NCBI GenBank assembly: GCA_024867545.1
Contig: JANFNE010000034.1
Location: forward strand, 535,029-599,028
Direction: 5' to 3'
Source: Phytopythium helicoides
Taxonomy: Eukaryota > Oomycota > Peronosporomycetes > Pythiales > Pythiaceae
Length of the DNA stretch: 64,000 nucleotides
In this document: positions 1-10,586 of the stretch, one piece after another
Numbering within the stretch: position 1 is the stretch's first letter
Layout: every line of letters begins with the position of its first letter
Notes under the pieces: generated by a model
Seen by the model: the letters and a program-made list of their open reading frames with translations, nothing else
What the model was told of the DNA's origin: nothing
Database searches by the model: none
Made by a program: the position numbers and the translations under genes

Positions 1-2488
1 TTCCCACCTCGGCTCCACCACGACCGTAGCCGTCCCCTGCATGATGATTGCGGGGCCAGCATACTTCGCGCCTCGCTTTTCAAGTAACTCCTCATGAAGG
101 TACACTGGAATATCCTTCCACGTCTTTTCCTCCGCAAAGTAGAAGTTTGTGTGCGAGTGGGGAGCGCATTTGTCGACGGAAGTGCCGCTAACTCCTTCAG
201 ATCCTGCCGCAGAGGGATCGGAAAGCTCAGGCGAGATCGTACCACGCACTCGAATATCATCCACAATGATGGATCGGTTCTGCAGCACGAAACCGAACTC
301 GCGCTGGTACTTCTTGACAAACGAGGCTTCGAAGTCAAAATCCAACAGATCCTTGGCGTTGCTCTCCAGTGACACGCTCTTGTTGCCAATAGGTCCTCGG
401 GTCATCACTGCGTTGTCGGTGCCTTCGTAGCGCATGTTGAAGAAGTACTGCAGCTGAACGTCCGCGAGGCTGAAGCCATCACCAACGAGCTCACTCTGCA
501 CTTCACCTGCAAGTTGCGTCAGTGCCGAAACAAGGTTGGGCTTGTTTGCTGGAGAATACTCTGCTGATGACGGGCGTTGCTTGTCCACCACACTGTCGGC
601 AACGCTGAGGCCATAAGCCGAAAGAATGCCACTGTACCGATGGATGTACACTCTCGACATGCCCAAAGCCTTCGCAATCGAACACGAGTGCTGAGGTCCA
701 GCACCACCAAAGCATGCCAAGATGTGCGTGCTGATATCATACCCCTTGTTTTGCGTGAGGTTGCGAATAGGGCGACACATGGCTTCATTGGCAACGCGAA
801 GGAAGCCGGACGCGACCTCTTCAACAGAGTACGGCGGAGAATCCGAACCAGCGATGCTCGCGTTGATCTCTTCGGTCAGCTTTGCAAATGCACGCCGTGA
901 ACCTTCAACATCAAGAGGCTCATCCTCATTCGGGCCGAAGATCTTGGGGAAGAAATCAGGTAGGATACGACCTGTGACGAGATTGGCATCGGTGACGCTA
1001 AGGTATCCATTTTTTCGGTAGCACACAGGGCCAGGATGAGCGCGGACAGACTCGGGGCCAACGATAAACATGTTGTTCTTGTAGAAGAGCCGAGACCCAC
1101 CGCCAGCCGCAACTGTCTGGATATCCAGCTGTGGAGCACGAACTGGAACATTCGCCGTGATACTCTCAAGAACGTGCTCAAACTTGCCATCGAAGCGAGA
1201 AACGTCCGTAGAAGTGCCACCCATGTCAAAACCAATGACAGGAGGGTTTGTCGACGAATCGTTCGAGTTGGGTGGACGCGTCGTTCGAGCATAGCCCACG
1301 ACGCCACCTGCCGGTCCAGAAAGAATCGCGCGGTGGCCATGGAAGTGCTTCATCCGCGCAAGACCGCCATCGCTCTGCATGAAGCTAATCTTGACATTGT
1401 CCAAACCTTCGTCAAAGCCCGCGCAGAACGACGCGACATACTTCTTGATAACGGGCGTCAGATACGCATCAGCGCAGGTAGTGAAACCACGTGGAACTGC
1501 CTTGATCATTGGCATGACCTCGGACGAGAGCGAAATCTGCGCAAAGCCCACGGACTCTGCAATCTTCAGCGCATCTAGTTCGTGCTTTGGGAACGTGTAC
1601 GAGTGTAGTAGCACGATCGCAACGCTCTGGATACCGTTATCCTTCGCCGCCTAGTACAAAACCACGACGCCATGCAATTCGTTGAAAGGGATATACTGAA
1701 AGCGCGGCCGCATAGGGGAACGAACCTGAAGCTGGCTCTTCAACGTCTCGGCGTCGAGAGGCTTAACAACTCGGATGAAGTCTCCACTTACACCCTTGAC
1801 ATCCGTCGCGAGCCGCTCCTCTTTGTCGCTCAGAATATGCAGGCGCTCATCCACTTCAATGACTGATTCGTACAGCATCTGCTCGCACCATCACCACAAA
1901 TACAGATTAGTACATCTAGAAAAGCGATATCTGTGACAAGAACGCCACCGACGTCGGGCATGCGGATCTCCAGGTCAAAGATTTTGGGGCGCGACTGGTT
2001 GCCAATGTAGAGAAGATCGCGGAAGCCCTTGGTGGTCACCAGCACTGTGCGCTCACCCTGGCGCTCCAGCAGCGCGTTGGTAGCCACCGTTGTGCCTGCA
2101 GCAAGCACCACCACAAGTTCAGTCCTTGTCACTTGCTCCCAACGACCACCGATCCGCCGCACCCATGCGGATGCTCTGAATACGCGAGGTGTCCACCGGC
2201 TTGTCGCGCGGGTGTGGCTCTCCCGTCATGAGCTCCAGCACGCGCCGAATCCCCTCTCTATCCGCCAATTCCCACTGCTGTTAGCGTGCCCAACCGATGC
2301 CTAGACCCGCGCACTCGAGCCACGAACCGAGGCGCGTCCGGGTAGTTGGCCGGATCCTCCGACAGCAACTTGATGACGCACGGCTCGACGCGCTCCACGC
2401 TGCCGTCAGCGCGCAGCACGTCGCGCTCAGCGTAGACGTCGGTGAATGTGCCGCCGCGGTCGATGGCGAAGCGGAAAACGCGCGCCAT
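1..2488 (-). CDS. OPLAH: 5-oxoprolinase (ATP-hydrolysing), 5' part, spliced
   Basis: Cytosolic enzyme that opens 5-oxoproline to glutamate using ATP (gamma-glutamyl cycle). The gene runs off the left edge; about 734 codons of a family length near 1,280 are visible, covering the hydantoinase-A half. The start ATG at 2486-2488 begins [18 protein letters not shown], the family's nucleotide-binding opening. Five exons read continuously on the minus strand: 2488-2328, 2257-2163, 2095-1953, 1878-1726 and 1650-1. Four GT-AG introns of 67-75 bases separate them. Splicing restores [28 protein letters not shown] and the joint [15 protein letters not shown]. Near the window edge the frame still reads [18 protein letters not shown], typical of the end of this domain. 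Unspliced, the gene looks frameshifted, but every break falls at a splice site of matching phase, so I regard it as intact. The donors are non-consensus (GTTCGT, GTGCGG, GTCGGT). Confidence 0.9.
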
Positions 2489-2844
2489 GGCCGTCGTAGC
2501 TGCTCCGTCCTTTCTCGCTTGGCTTGGGCTGGTGAGATTGGAAAGTGAGCTCGAGGTTGATTTGTTCAACACGCGTCAATGGCTATGATTGGAAGAAAAA
2601 GAGACGTTAAATACGCACATTGGCCAATCACATCGATTTATTTTAATGAGTCGGCGGAATGAAGGCTGGTGACGTCGGCTGGTGACGCGCACCAGCGTGT
2701 CAATCCGCTTCAACACTTCAACGCCATTGACAAAGACCTGACTTTGATGGCAACGCAAATCCAGAGCTCATATTCGAGGGCTTTCAACACACAAAACGAC
2801 ATGCAACCCTCTCTTGGCCTCTGCTTACTGGACGAGCCGCAAAC
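2489..2844. promoter_or_regulatory. Gap with CCAAT-box palindrome upstream of 5-oxoprolinase
   Basis: This 356-base gap separates two minus-strand genes, so it holds the oxoprolinase promoter and the 3' flank of the ATPase gene. ATTGGCCAAT at 2619-2628 is a perfect palindrome made of two opposed CCAAT boxes, 131 bases upstream of the ATG. A further ATTGG lies at 2588-2592. CCAAT boxes bind NF-Y in most eukaryotes; use here is inferred. No coding potential is convincing. Confidence 0.45.
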
Positions 2845-5800
2845 TCACCCCTCGATGCGGTCGAGGCGCTGGTGCACGTGCCGGATCTCGAGCAGGATGG
2901 CGTCGAGCCCCTCGCGCACATTGTTCCAGCGCGCGAGCTCGCGGTCGCGGTGCCGCAGGTTCATCTTGAACATCTCGCTGAAGAAAGCGGCGACGACGCC
3001 AATGGCCACGCAGGCGAGCCACTGCCACCAGTAGATGTACGCGAAGCCGAACACGTCGTCCATCACAGCGGGCACATTCGTGATCAGAAGCGTGAGGCAG
3101 ATCGACAGCAGCGACGCCAGGTTCAGGTACTTGTTCGAGAACATCTCGAGGAGCATCGACTCGGTGAAGCTGCGCACCGTGTACGCACGCAGCACCTCCA
3201 TGAACGCGAGCGCCACGAACGTCATCGTCTGCGCGCGAGCAAGACCGTCCGAGAGGCACTCGTAATCGCCGCCCTCGCAATACATGGTCGAGTTCTCGAA
3301 CCGCTCAGCATCGTGCATTTCGCCAAAGATGTATGAGCCATCATCGTACTGAGCCTTGCAGTTTCCGTAGAGACGCCAGTCTCCCTTGACACCCTCCCAC
3401 CGACTGCATGTCACGCTCGTGTAGTCCGTGCCTTCCGAGCCACCTCCGGCATTAAAGATGTCCTTCTGCAGCATCACTCCAAAGTTCCAGTAGAGACCAA
3501 GCATGAATGCCGTCATTGCACCAGTAGCAATCAGCAGAGCGTTGAATGAAATGAGCCCCCACAGGCGACCGTGAATGAGCTGCTGTGTCTTCTGGCGAGG
3601 CTTGTTCTCCATGATGTTCGGGTCTCCCTTCTCCAGACTCAGTGCGACAGCAGGCATTCCGTCCGAGAAAATGTTCAGCATCAGGATCTGCAGCGCCTCC
3701 ATTGGAATCGGGCATCCGGCCGCAATTGTAGCGAAGATCATAACAATCTCGCCAATGTTGGTCGACAGGAAAAACATCACGAACTTCTGGATATTGGCGT
3801 AGATCACTCGGCCCTGCTCGACAGCAGCCACGATGCTGACAAAGTTGTCGTCGGTGAGGATCATGTCTGACGCTCCCTTAGCAACTTCCGTTCCGGAGAT
3901 GCCCATTGCCACTCCAATATCAGCAGCCTTGAGTGCCGGTGCGTCGTTGACACCGTCGCCAGTCATCGAAGAGATCAAGCCCTGGCGCTGAAGCGACTTG
4001 ACGATCTCAATCTTGTCCTCCGGCTTTGCGCGAGCAAACACGAGAGTGCGTGATGTAATCTCGTCCAGCTCGTGGTCTGGGAGGTAGCCCTTTCCACCAG
4101 GTCGAAGCTTCTCGCAGTCTGTCGCCTCAAAGTCTGGGTCGGCGCCAACCTCGAGCAAGTCGATGTTCTTGGCAATCGCAACAGCAGTCTTCAGGTAGTC
4201 ACCAGTAATCATGACCGTGCGAATGGATGCCATACGAGCCACTTGGATAGCATCACGAACTCCGTCACGCTCGGGGTCAATCGAAGCAAAAAGACCGAGG
4301 AAGACCATATCGTGCGCCAGCCCTGCAAACTTCTTGTCGAGATCGTCACAGTCATGCGGGAACGGGAGTGCATCGATCGGGCGGATAGCCACAGCTAGCA
4401 CGCGTAGAGCCTGGGAAGAGAGATGGTCGACAGCATTCATGATCTCAGTATGCTGGTTGGCAGCCAGCTCAGCGAAGGTTCCGTCTCGCTTCAGGTACCG
4501 CGTGCATCCCTTCAAAATGTAGTTCGGGGCACCCTTGACACACGCGACCATGGAGCTTGTCTTGTCCAGACGAAGCGAACCGAACTCACGCGATGGTGGC
4601 AGCTCGTTGACCGTAATCATCATCTTGCGCATCGACGAGAACGGCAGCTCAACAAGGCGCTTGTACTGAGGGTGAACAGACTCACCCCAAATGTCCGCTT
4701 TGGCAGCAGCGACAACGAGCGGTGCCTCGGAAGAGTTGCCAAATGGCTGCCACGATGTCATCCCGTCAACCTCAACTTCCTTCAGCGAAGTGTTGCTGCA
4801 CAGAACCGAAGCGAGAAGGGTCGATCGGATAACGTGGTTGTCAGCTCCAGCAGCACCTTGGTCAACACCGTTGAGCAAAATCTCGCCCTCTGGAGTAAAT
4901 CCCTTGCCGGTAATAGTGTACTCCTCAAAGTCGGCCCACATCTTGACCGCCGTCATCTTGCCTTCTGTGAGTGTGCCGGTCTTGTCAGTGCAAATGACAG
5001 ACGCAGCTCCGAGCGTCTCGACAGCCGTCAGCTTACGAACGAGCACATTCTTCTTCACCATGTTGACTGTTCCCGACGATAGGCAAATAGTCACCACCAT
5101 CGGTAGACCTTCAGGCACAGAGCTAACGGCGAGGGATACCGACACCATGATCATGTTGAGCCACACCGGGCGTTCGGGGTGCTTCGGGTCCTTGTTTCCG
5201 CGCACATACCCGACGATAAACACGATAGCGCATATAAAAATGGCAACAGAAGCCATCAACATGCCAAGACGGTGCAGCGACATCTGCAGCGGAGTGAGCT
5301 TCGGCTGGTACTTCCGGATCCACTTTTTGATGGGGTTGTTGCATCGGCTAGTATCGTCAAGCTCAACAATTCCGTTCGAATTGGACTTGAGCAGGGCAGC
5401 AATGGAACCGACGCGAGTGTGCATGCCGGTTGCGACGACAACACCTCGGGCACTACCCTCAGTGACGGTGGTGGATGAGAACACCATGTTGTCTGCTGTC
5501 AGCTTGTTCGTCTTCTCGGTGCGTGGCGCATTGAATTTCTTGGAAACGTCCTCGGACTCTCCGGTCAGCAACATCTCGTTCACCTTGAGGTTCACGCTGT
5601 GAACGAGGCGAATGTCCGCGGGTACAACGTCACCTGTTGTGAGAACAACAATGTCACCAGGGACGAGCGTATTGCTGTCCACAAGTTCCTGGATACCATC
5701 ACGGATTACGACTGACTGGGGGCTCGACATTTGAGCAAGCGCCTCGAGAGCGTTTCCAGCCGAGTGCTCCTGATACGTCGCGATAACTCCGTTCAACAGC

Positions 5801-6351
5801 ACGATGAAGAGCACGGCAATGCCCTCAACGTACTCTTGGAAGCCGATGGCCAGGAGGGCAGCGATGAGCAGCATGCTCATGATGAGGTTGCAGAACTGGA
5901 GCAGGAAGATGGCGTAGATAGGCGTTCGCGGCTCTTGCTCGAGCTCATTGGGTCCGTATCGGCTGAGTCGGCGCTCGTGATCGAGGGTGACGATACCGCG
6001 CTCGAGGTGTGTGTTGAGCATCTTGGTGACTGTGTCGAGCGAGAGCAGGTGCCACGTCTTCTTGTCCTCATTGTTGAGCGTGGCAAAGGATCGTCTTGCA
6101 TCGAGCGGGTTGGTGGCGAGCAGCTTCTCGTCGTCGCTCAGGAATCGGTGCTCGTGGTCCGGCATGTCCGCCGTCTCTACGACGGGCATCGGGCGGGAGA
6201 AGGACAGCGAGGACGCGAACGAGGCGTTCGAGCCCGTGCGGCGCAGTGACGGCGACGGCGCGTACACGGCGCCGCCGTCGATCTCGAGCACATGGTGGGC
6301 CGACCCTCTCGGGGACTTGAGCGAGCGGTAGCCCGAGTTGCCGGACGACAT
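2845..6351 (-). CDS. Type II P-type cation-transporting ATPase (Ca2+ or Na+/K+ type)
   Basis: Single-exon ion pump of 1,168 residues. The start is the ATG at 6349-6351 (MSSGNSGYRS); the frame is open a little further upstream but without an earlier ATG. In order: cytosolic N-terminus with cation-ATPase N-domain (HLLSLDTVTKML), M1-M2, TGES actuator motif near residue 262, M4 PEGLPMVVT, phosphorylation motif DKTGTLT near residue 453, hinge TGDGVNDAPALK, M5 STNIGE, M6 LNIFSDGMPAVAL and further C-terminal helices. M5 has the Asn and Glu that supply Ca2+ site I in SERCA pumps, M6 has Asn/Asp, and M4 and M8 each have a Glu, so two cation sites are plausible. The M7-M8 extracytosolic loop is unusually long and contains Trp and Cys. 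The transported ion cannot be decided from sequence; SERCA-, PMR1- and Na+-pump-like relatives are all possible. Confidence 0.9.
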   Translation of the reverse strand: MSSGNSGYRSLKSPRGSAHHVLEIDGGAVYAPSPSLRRTGSNASFASSLSFSRPMPVVETADMPDHEHRFLSDDEKLLATNPLDARRSFATLNNEDKKTWHLLSLDTVTKMLNTHLERGIVTLDHERRLSRYGPNELEQEPRTPIYAIFLLQFCNLIMSMLLIAALLAIGFQEYVEGIAVLFIVLLNGVIATYQEHSAGNALEALAQMSSPQSVVIRDGIQELVDSNTLVPGDIVVLTTGDVVPADIRLVHSVNLKVNEMLLTGESEDVSKKFNAPRTEKTNKLTADNMVFSSTTVTEGSARGVVVATGMHTRVGSIAALLKSNSNGIVELDDTSRCNNPIKKWIRKYQPKLTPLQMSLHRLGMLMASVAIFICAIVFIVGYVRGNKDPKHPERPVWLNMIMVSVSLAVSSVPEGLPMVVTICLSSGTVNMVKKNVLVRKLTAVETLGAASVICTDKTGTLTEGKMTAVKMWADFEEYTITGKGFTPEGEILLNGVDQGAAGADNHVIRSTLLASVLCSNTSLKEVEVDGMTSWQPFGNSSEAPLVVAAAKADIWGESVHPQYKRLVELPFSSMRKMMITVNELPPSREFGSLRLDKTSSMVACVKGAPNYILKGCTRYLKRDGTFAELAANQHTEIMNAVDHLSSQALRVLAVAIRPIDALPFPHDCDDLDKKFAGLAHDMVFLGLFASIDPERDGVRDAIQVARMASIRTVMITGDYLKTAVAIAKNIDLLEVGADPDFEATDCEKLRPGGKGYLPDHELDEITSRTLVFARAKPEDKIEIVKSLQRQGLISSMTGDGVNDAPALKAADIGVAMGISGTEVAKGASDMILTDDNFVSIVAAVEQGRVIYANIQKFVMFFLSTNIGEIVMIFATIAAGCPIPMEALQILMLNIFSDGMPAVALSLEKGDPNIMENKPRQKTQQLIHGRLWGLISFNALLIATGAMTAFMLGLYWNFGVMLQKDIFNAGGGSEGTDYTSVTCSRWEGVKGDWRLYGNCKAQYDDGSYIFGEMHDAERFENSTMYCEGGDYECLSDGLARAQTMTFVALAFMEVLRAYTVRSFTESMLLEMFSNKYLNLASLLSICLTLLITNVPAVMDDVFGFAYIYWWQWLACVAIGVVAAFFSEMFKMNLRHRDRELARWNNVREGLDAILLEIRHVHQRLDRIEG

Positions 6352-8388
6352 GGCTGCTTGGGTCTGGTAGCGTTGCTTGGACTGGCGCTTCACTCAGCGA
6401 CAGACGCGGAGTCGCAGCCTCGCGGAGACGACGGCGAGGCGCGAGTGGCAGTGGAGGGGAGCGGCGCGTGCAGCCGACAGTTTGGCTCGCGTCCGGAGCG
6501 GACGGAAGGGCGAGGCGCCTGGGACCGAGAGGCTGGAGGTCGGAGTGCGCTCGAGGCCGCAGATTGACGAATGAGCCTCTGCTCGCCGAGAGCTTTGGGG
6601 GGCGAGCGAGCAGCTACGGTCGCATCCTCTCAAGGTCGTGCCGTGAGAAAAATCGCTACGGTACAAACAGGGCGCGGCCGCCTGGAACGCTCGCAGCATA
6701 GTGGAACCGAGTCAAAAGCAGTTGAAGTGTGCGACGAGGGATGGGGGTTGATTAAAAAGCGCACGTTGGGCGACGTCGGGGCTGTCACCACCGGCGGAGA
6801 TGGAGCGCTAGTGACGCCATTGCTGCTCTCTCCGGACGGATGACAGCTCGGTACAATACATGGAGAGGCTTCGGCGGATCGCCAGAGTCCGCAGCCATCG
6901 CCGAATGGAAGGAATCTACGTCCGAGCTAGCGGAGCTCGAGCTCCGTACAGTACAGACAGGGCTTGGAGTCCACGGAGTCGTGAAGATTCGACTGCCCCC
7001 ACCATGCTCGCTGCATGAGCTGTGCCGGCGGCAAACGTAGCTGCTCGACCGCGGCTTTGCGAGCCGCAGGCAAAATGTCGCGAGTGCATAGCGCCGCCGA
7101 GACCTCCGGATCTGGCAGCGCTTCAAGCTCCAAAAAGTAGGTATGCAATCGGAGTTGACAAGCGTGACGAGCGCGGCTCGCGATTGGCCGAAATGAATCC
7201 CAGGCGGCCGCTGATTCGCTGGTCGCCTGTTGACCGCTGACTGATATCAATTTTCACAGCTGGCGGCGCGTCTGGCATGGATCCAACACTGCGTCAAACG
7301 TCGCAGCCTCATGGAGATGTCCACGCGCAATGCATCACCACGGCGGCCCACTCGCGAGCCTTGCGATCAGATGGAAAAAAGCTCTACGCGTGGTACGCTT
7401 GCCACTCGCTCGCTCGTCTGTTCCCTTTTGGAGCTTGGCTACCGACTCGCCTCCATGGCACTCACTCGATGGCGACCAGAAGACGTTGCACTGGCCTAAT
7501 GGCCGAGATTTGCAAGCTGGCAGCCTTGTTGCGCATCTCTTGGCCCCCCGCAGCCGAGCCGACCGTGCGTAGGCTGGGCGTCACTTCCTTCCATGCACAG
7601 AGAGATGGCATGGAGGGCCTCTCATGCCATCTCTCTGGGCTTTGCCACCGCGCTGACCACAATGTAGTGGCGTCTGCGATATGCGAGACACGAGAGCTCG
7701 TCGACCTCGATTGTGGGCGAAGATGCCGGCGGAATGGCCCGAGTCAAACGTGGCGGTGCTGGCGACGTCAGAGACTCACTCTCTGTGGCGCCACCGTCAC
7801 TCATGCACGTGACCGCTTTGCAGCCTGCACATGGACCGCTGCGCCGATCAACTCAGCGAATCACTGGCCGGCGATTCATTGCGTCGCTGGCAGCACGATG
7901 GGACACTCGGCCCCGCAGACATCGGTGATCGGTCGTCGTCGGAGACTCGCGTGGCCTCGGCTCCTGCTTGTGACGGTGCAGTACAGTGCAGCAGCTCGGG
8001 GGGGAGGTGTCTTGCTGGTGTTGAAGCCAAGGTGGACCCAACCACGTTGACATTCTTGCTACACCGAGGGCCTCGTATAGTATATTTAATATGATAGGTA
8101 ATTGGATATCAGGACAACAAGATGTGGTTAACATCTTTTGCTAAGTATGATGATAGAGTACCCATTGCACCTGCCATATATCCTATTGTAGAGGTTGTGA
8201 AGGTGATGGCCGTGTTCTCTCATGAGAATGCTTCGTCAGATATCACCACCACGTGACTGGATTCTGTGTTGTTCCGCTGCTCATGGCTCCACCAAGGCAC
8301 CTCGCTCCGCCTCCGAGCTCCGCACTTGACAATTCACTCGCTACTAGCTCCGTTACCAATCAGCCAACTCCAATCAGCCTCGTACCCG
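6352..8388. other. 2.0-kb intergenic region, divergent promoters, no recognisable gene
   Basis: This gap lies between the divergent ATPase and first channel gene, so both promoters should lie in it. Open frames occur (the longest is plus strand 7277-8050), but they are Arg/Cys/Trp/His-rich with no domain or family pattern, and several overlap in different frames, as expected for GC-rich noncoding DNA. Two structures stand out: a 16-base palindrome at 6931-6946 (CGGAGCTCGAGCTCCG) and a 14-base-arm hairpin at 7599-7636. The last 350 bases before 8389 are more AT-rich. Confidence 0.5.
7599..7636. repeat. Inverted repeat with perfect 14-base arms
   Basis: AGAGAGATGGCATG at 7599-7612 is exactly complementary to CATGCCATCTCTCT at 7623-7636, with a 10-base loop. 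It lies in the intergenic region between the ATPase and channel genes. It could be a small-RNA hairpin, a remnant of a mobile-element end, or a chance palindrome. There is no T-run next to it. Confidence 0.55.
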
Positions 8389-10380
8389 ATGGACGTCGCT
8401 GTCAAGCCGCTGGCTGGCGTTCGAGAGGCGCAGGGGTGGACAGCACAGGTTGTCAACTACTCGGTGCACACGGAACGCGTTGCGTTGGACGCCGAGAGCG
8501 ATCGGCTATGGTACCGACTCGAGTGCACGCTCGATCAGCCCATCCCGGACGCGCTCGTGCACCACTCGGAGTTTTTGTGCTTCAGCTGGCCGATTGGTGG
8601 CATCTGGAAGCGCCACCGCCTCATGGACAACAATCGCACGGTCGTATGCGTCGCGCACAAACGGTTCCAGGAATCGGGTAGAGCTCGAAGCGCAAGCAGC
8701 CAAGGCAGTGGTGGTATTTTCTCGTCGGCATCTGCGTCTCCGCCGTCAACAATTTCGTCGTCGTCGTCGTCTGGATCTGCGCCGTTGTATCAGCAGTTAT
8801 CGCCACAAGATCAGCAAAAACACCAGCATGTCGATCCAGCGAAAAACGCTCTCTTTGGATGGGAGATGCAGCTTGGCACTTGGGAGTCGTCGTTGCACTG
8901 GTTCGCGATGGATGTGCGTCAAATGGTACGCCCACCACAATCCCGACCTGGGATTGCCATGAAGCTGTTTGCAGGCTTTTCGCCAGTGCAGCTTCGTTTC
9001 GAAGTGCACAGTATAACAGCCGTTGAAATCGCAGCACAGTCTTTCACAGCCGATGTGACGTGGGAACTCACAATTCCTGCAATTACCATGACACTGGAAG
9101 AATCTGTGCACCGCGAGCTATTGGATCTCCTCGACTTCAATCACGACGGCGTCGAGCTCGTGAACGCAGCAGATATGCACTCAGAGAAGCCCGTAGCAAT
9201 GACCCCGGCTCGATGTACAGACTACGCATACGACTTTGTTGACCCGTCAGGGTTGATTCGAAGGCGCAAGGCACGGGTCTACGATATCAAGTACAGCCGG
9301 CGCACAGTCGCGACATTCAATGAAGAGATGTCCATGTACTACTTCCCTTTCGACCAGCAGAAGCTCACGTTCACAGTCGACTTGAGCCGCGCATGGCATT
9401 CTTTCGTTCAGGTGGTGCCGGCTCCCGTCGACTCAGCGAACTTTGCTTTTCGGCATTTCAAACTGAACAACGTGTTTGAAGTCGTGTACGGCGACAAAGT
9501 TTTCGTCGGAAACGTCACAAACAGTGGAGCCACCAAATCTGTGCGCTTTGAGCTCATGCTTGAGCGCAAGAGCGGCTACTACCTCACGAATGTCGTGATT
9601 CCTGCCGGGATTCTGACATATATGTCCTTCATCTCGTATGCGCCGCTCTCGGATGGGTCACTGATGGACACGAGCTCGCGCTTGCAAATCGTGACTACGC
9701 TGCTGCTGACGTGTGTGACGTTCAAGTACAACATTGCAGCACTGATTCCGCAGGTCTCGTACTTCACGTGGCTGGGGCAGTATCTGTTCTTGTGCTTCAT
9801 GGTCATGTGTGTGGTGGTGTGGGAAAATGCGATGTTCCCGCTTGTGGTCAAGAATATCCGATCGTGGCCGTCCAAGTGGCATGAAGGCTACTTCCTATGG
9901 CTCTCGTTTGGAGTGTTCACGTTCGGAAATATCGTCTGGGGGATCTGGGTCTACTGTTTCGTCAAACTTCGAGCACGACGCGCGCGCACACTCGTTCTCG
10001 TTCATGAGCATATTCGAGTGATCGCGCCGTGGCGAGTTCCGCTCGACCGGAAGCGAGACGCGCTCATGTCCTATCTAAACGCACTGCGCATCCGAAGGTG
10101 GCTGCTCCCGCAGATCGAGACGACTCCACGTGGAGACCTGTACGTCGTCCTCCCTAGCGATTCGCCGACCGACGAGCAAAAAGCCACCAATGCACGCATC
10201 ACGGCGTCCGACGCGCTGCGCATGCAAGCCCTCGAGAGCTCAGACGCCATTCAGAGCCACTTCCGGGAGTTCTTCGCCACCACCATGACCGACCTCCCTC
10301 CTCTCACACCCACGGCCACAACGCCCACAAGCGACCACTCCATCTACTCGCGCATCGGGTCCCTGTCCGACCAAGTGTAG
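8389..10380 (+). CDS. Pentameric ligand-gated ion channel-like protein, copy 1
   Basis: Membrane channel of 663 residues, first of four tandem copies. The ATG at 8389 is chosen because the upstream extension (to 8266) has no ATG and this start aligns with the other copies. Layout: N-terminal region of about 180 residues with no signal peptide and a Ser-rich stretch; extracellular ligand-binding beta-sandwich (VHSITAVEIAAQSFTADVTW); then FPFDQQKL near residue 318, the hallmark before the transmembrane block. M1 is at about 397-420 (ERKSGYYLTNVVIPAG), M2 at about 426-450, M3 at about 462-485 and M4 at about 500-525, followed by a long cytosolic tail instead of the usual short end. The two cysteines that bracket the loop in animal receptors are absent (MSMYYFPFDQQKL), as in prokaryotic GLIC/ELIC. 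Ion and ligand are unknown. Confidence 0.85.
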   Translation: MDVAVKPLAGVREAQGWTAQVVNYSVHTERVALDAESDRLWYRLECTLDQPIPDALVHHSEFLCFSWPIGGIWKRHRLMDNNRTVVCVAHKRFQESGRARSASSQGSGGIFSSASASPPSTISSSSSSGSAPLYQQLSPQDQQKHQHVDPAKNALFGWEMQLGTWESSLHWFAMDVRQMVRPPQSRPGIAMKLFAGFSPVQLRFEVHSITAVEIAAQSFTADVTWELTIPAITMTLEESVHRELLDLLDFNHDGVELVNAADMHSEKPVAMTPARCTDYAYDFVDPSGLIRRRKARVYDIKYSRRTVATFNEEMSMYYFPFDQQKLTFTVDLSRAWHSFVQVVPAPVDSANFAFRHFKLNNVFEVVYGDKVFVGNVTNSGATKSVRFELMLERKSGYYLTNVVIPAGILTYMSFISYAPLSDGSLMDTSSRLQIVTTLLLTCVTFKYNIAALIPQVSYFTWLGQYLFLCFMVMCVVVWENAMFPLVVKNIRSWPSKWHEGYFLWLSFGVFTFGNIVWGIWVYCFVKLRARRARTLVLVHEHIRVIAPWRVPLDRKRDALMSYLNALRIRRWLLPQIETTPRGDLYVVLPSDSPTDEQKATNARITASDALRMQALESSDAIQSHFREFFATTMTDLPPLTPTATTPTSDHSIYSRIGSLSDQV

Positions 10381-10586
10381 TTGACAACTCGCGCGACTAG
10401 ATAGACTGCGTGATCTCAACAAAAAGCGACTAGAACTTCAACTTGGTGACGTTGTGGAGACCGTAGTACAGATCTCCTCTCGCAAAGTGCGACCGGCAAG
10501 AGCCAACGCACCTTTCTCTATGGGTACACTTCGTGGCTTCATTCCTCTCCCCACACTGGGTGCGCACTTGCCAATCTCCTGCCCAA

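Noticed and set aside
1..2488. 5-oxoprolinase as a frameshifted pseudogene
   Set aside because: Each apparent break coincides with a GT-AG intron of 67-75 bases with matching phase, and the joined reading restores family motifs.
7277..8050. 257-codon plus-strand open frame between the ATPase and channel genes
   Set aside because: Composition is Arg/Cys/Trp-rich without any domain pattern, other frames are open alongside it, and it contains the hairpin; GC-rich chance frame is likelier.
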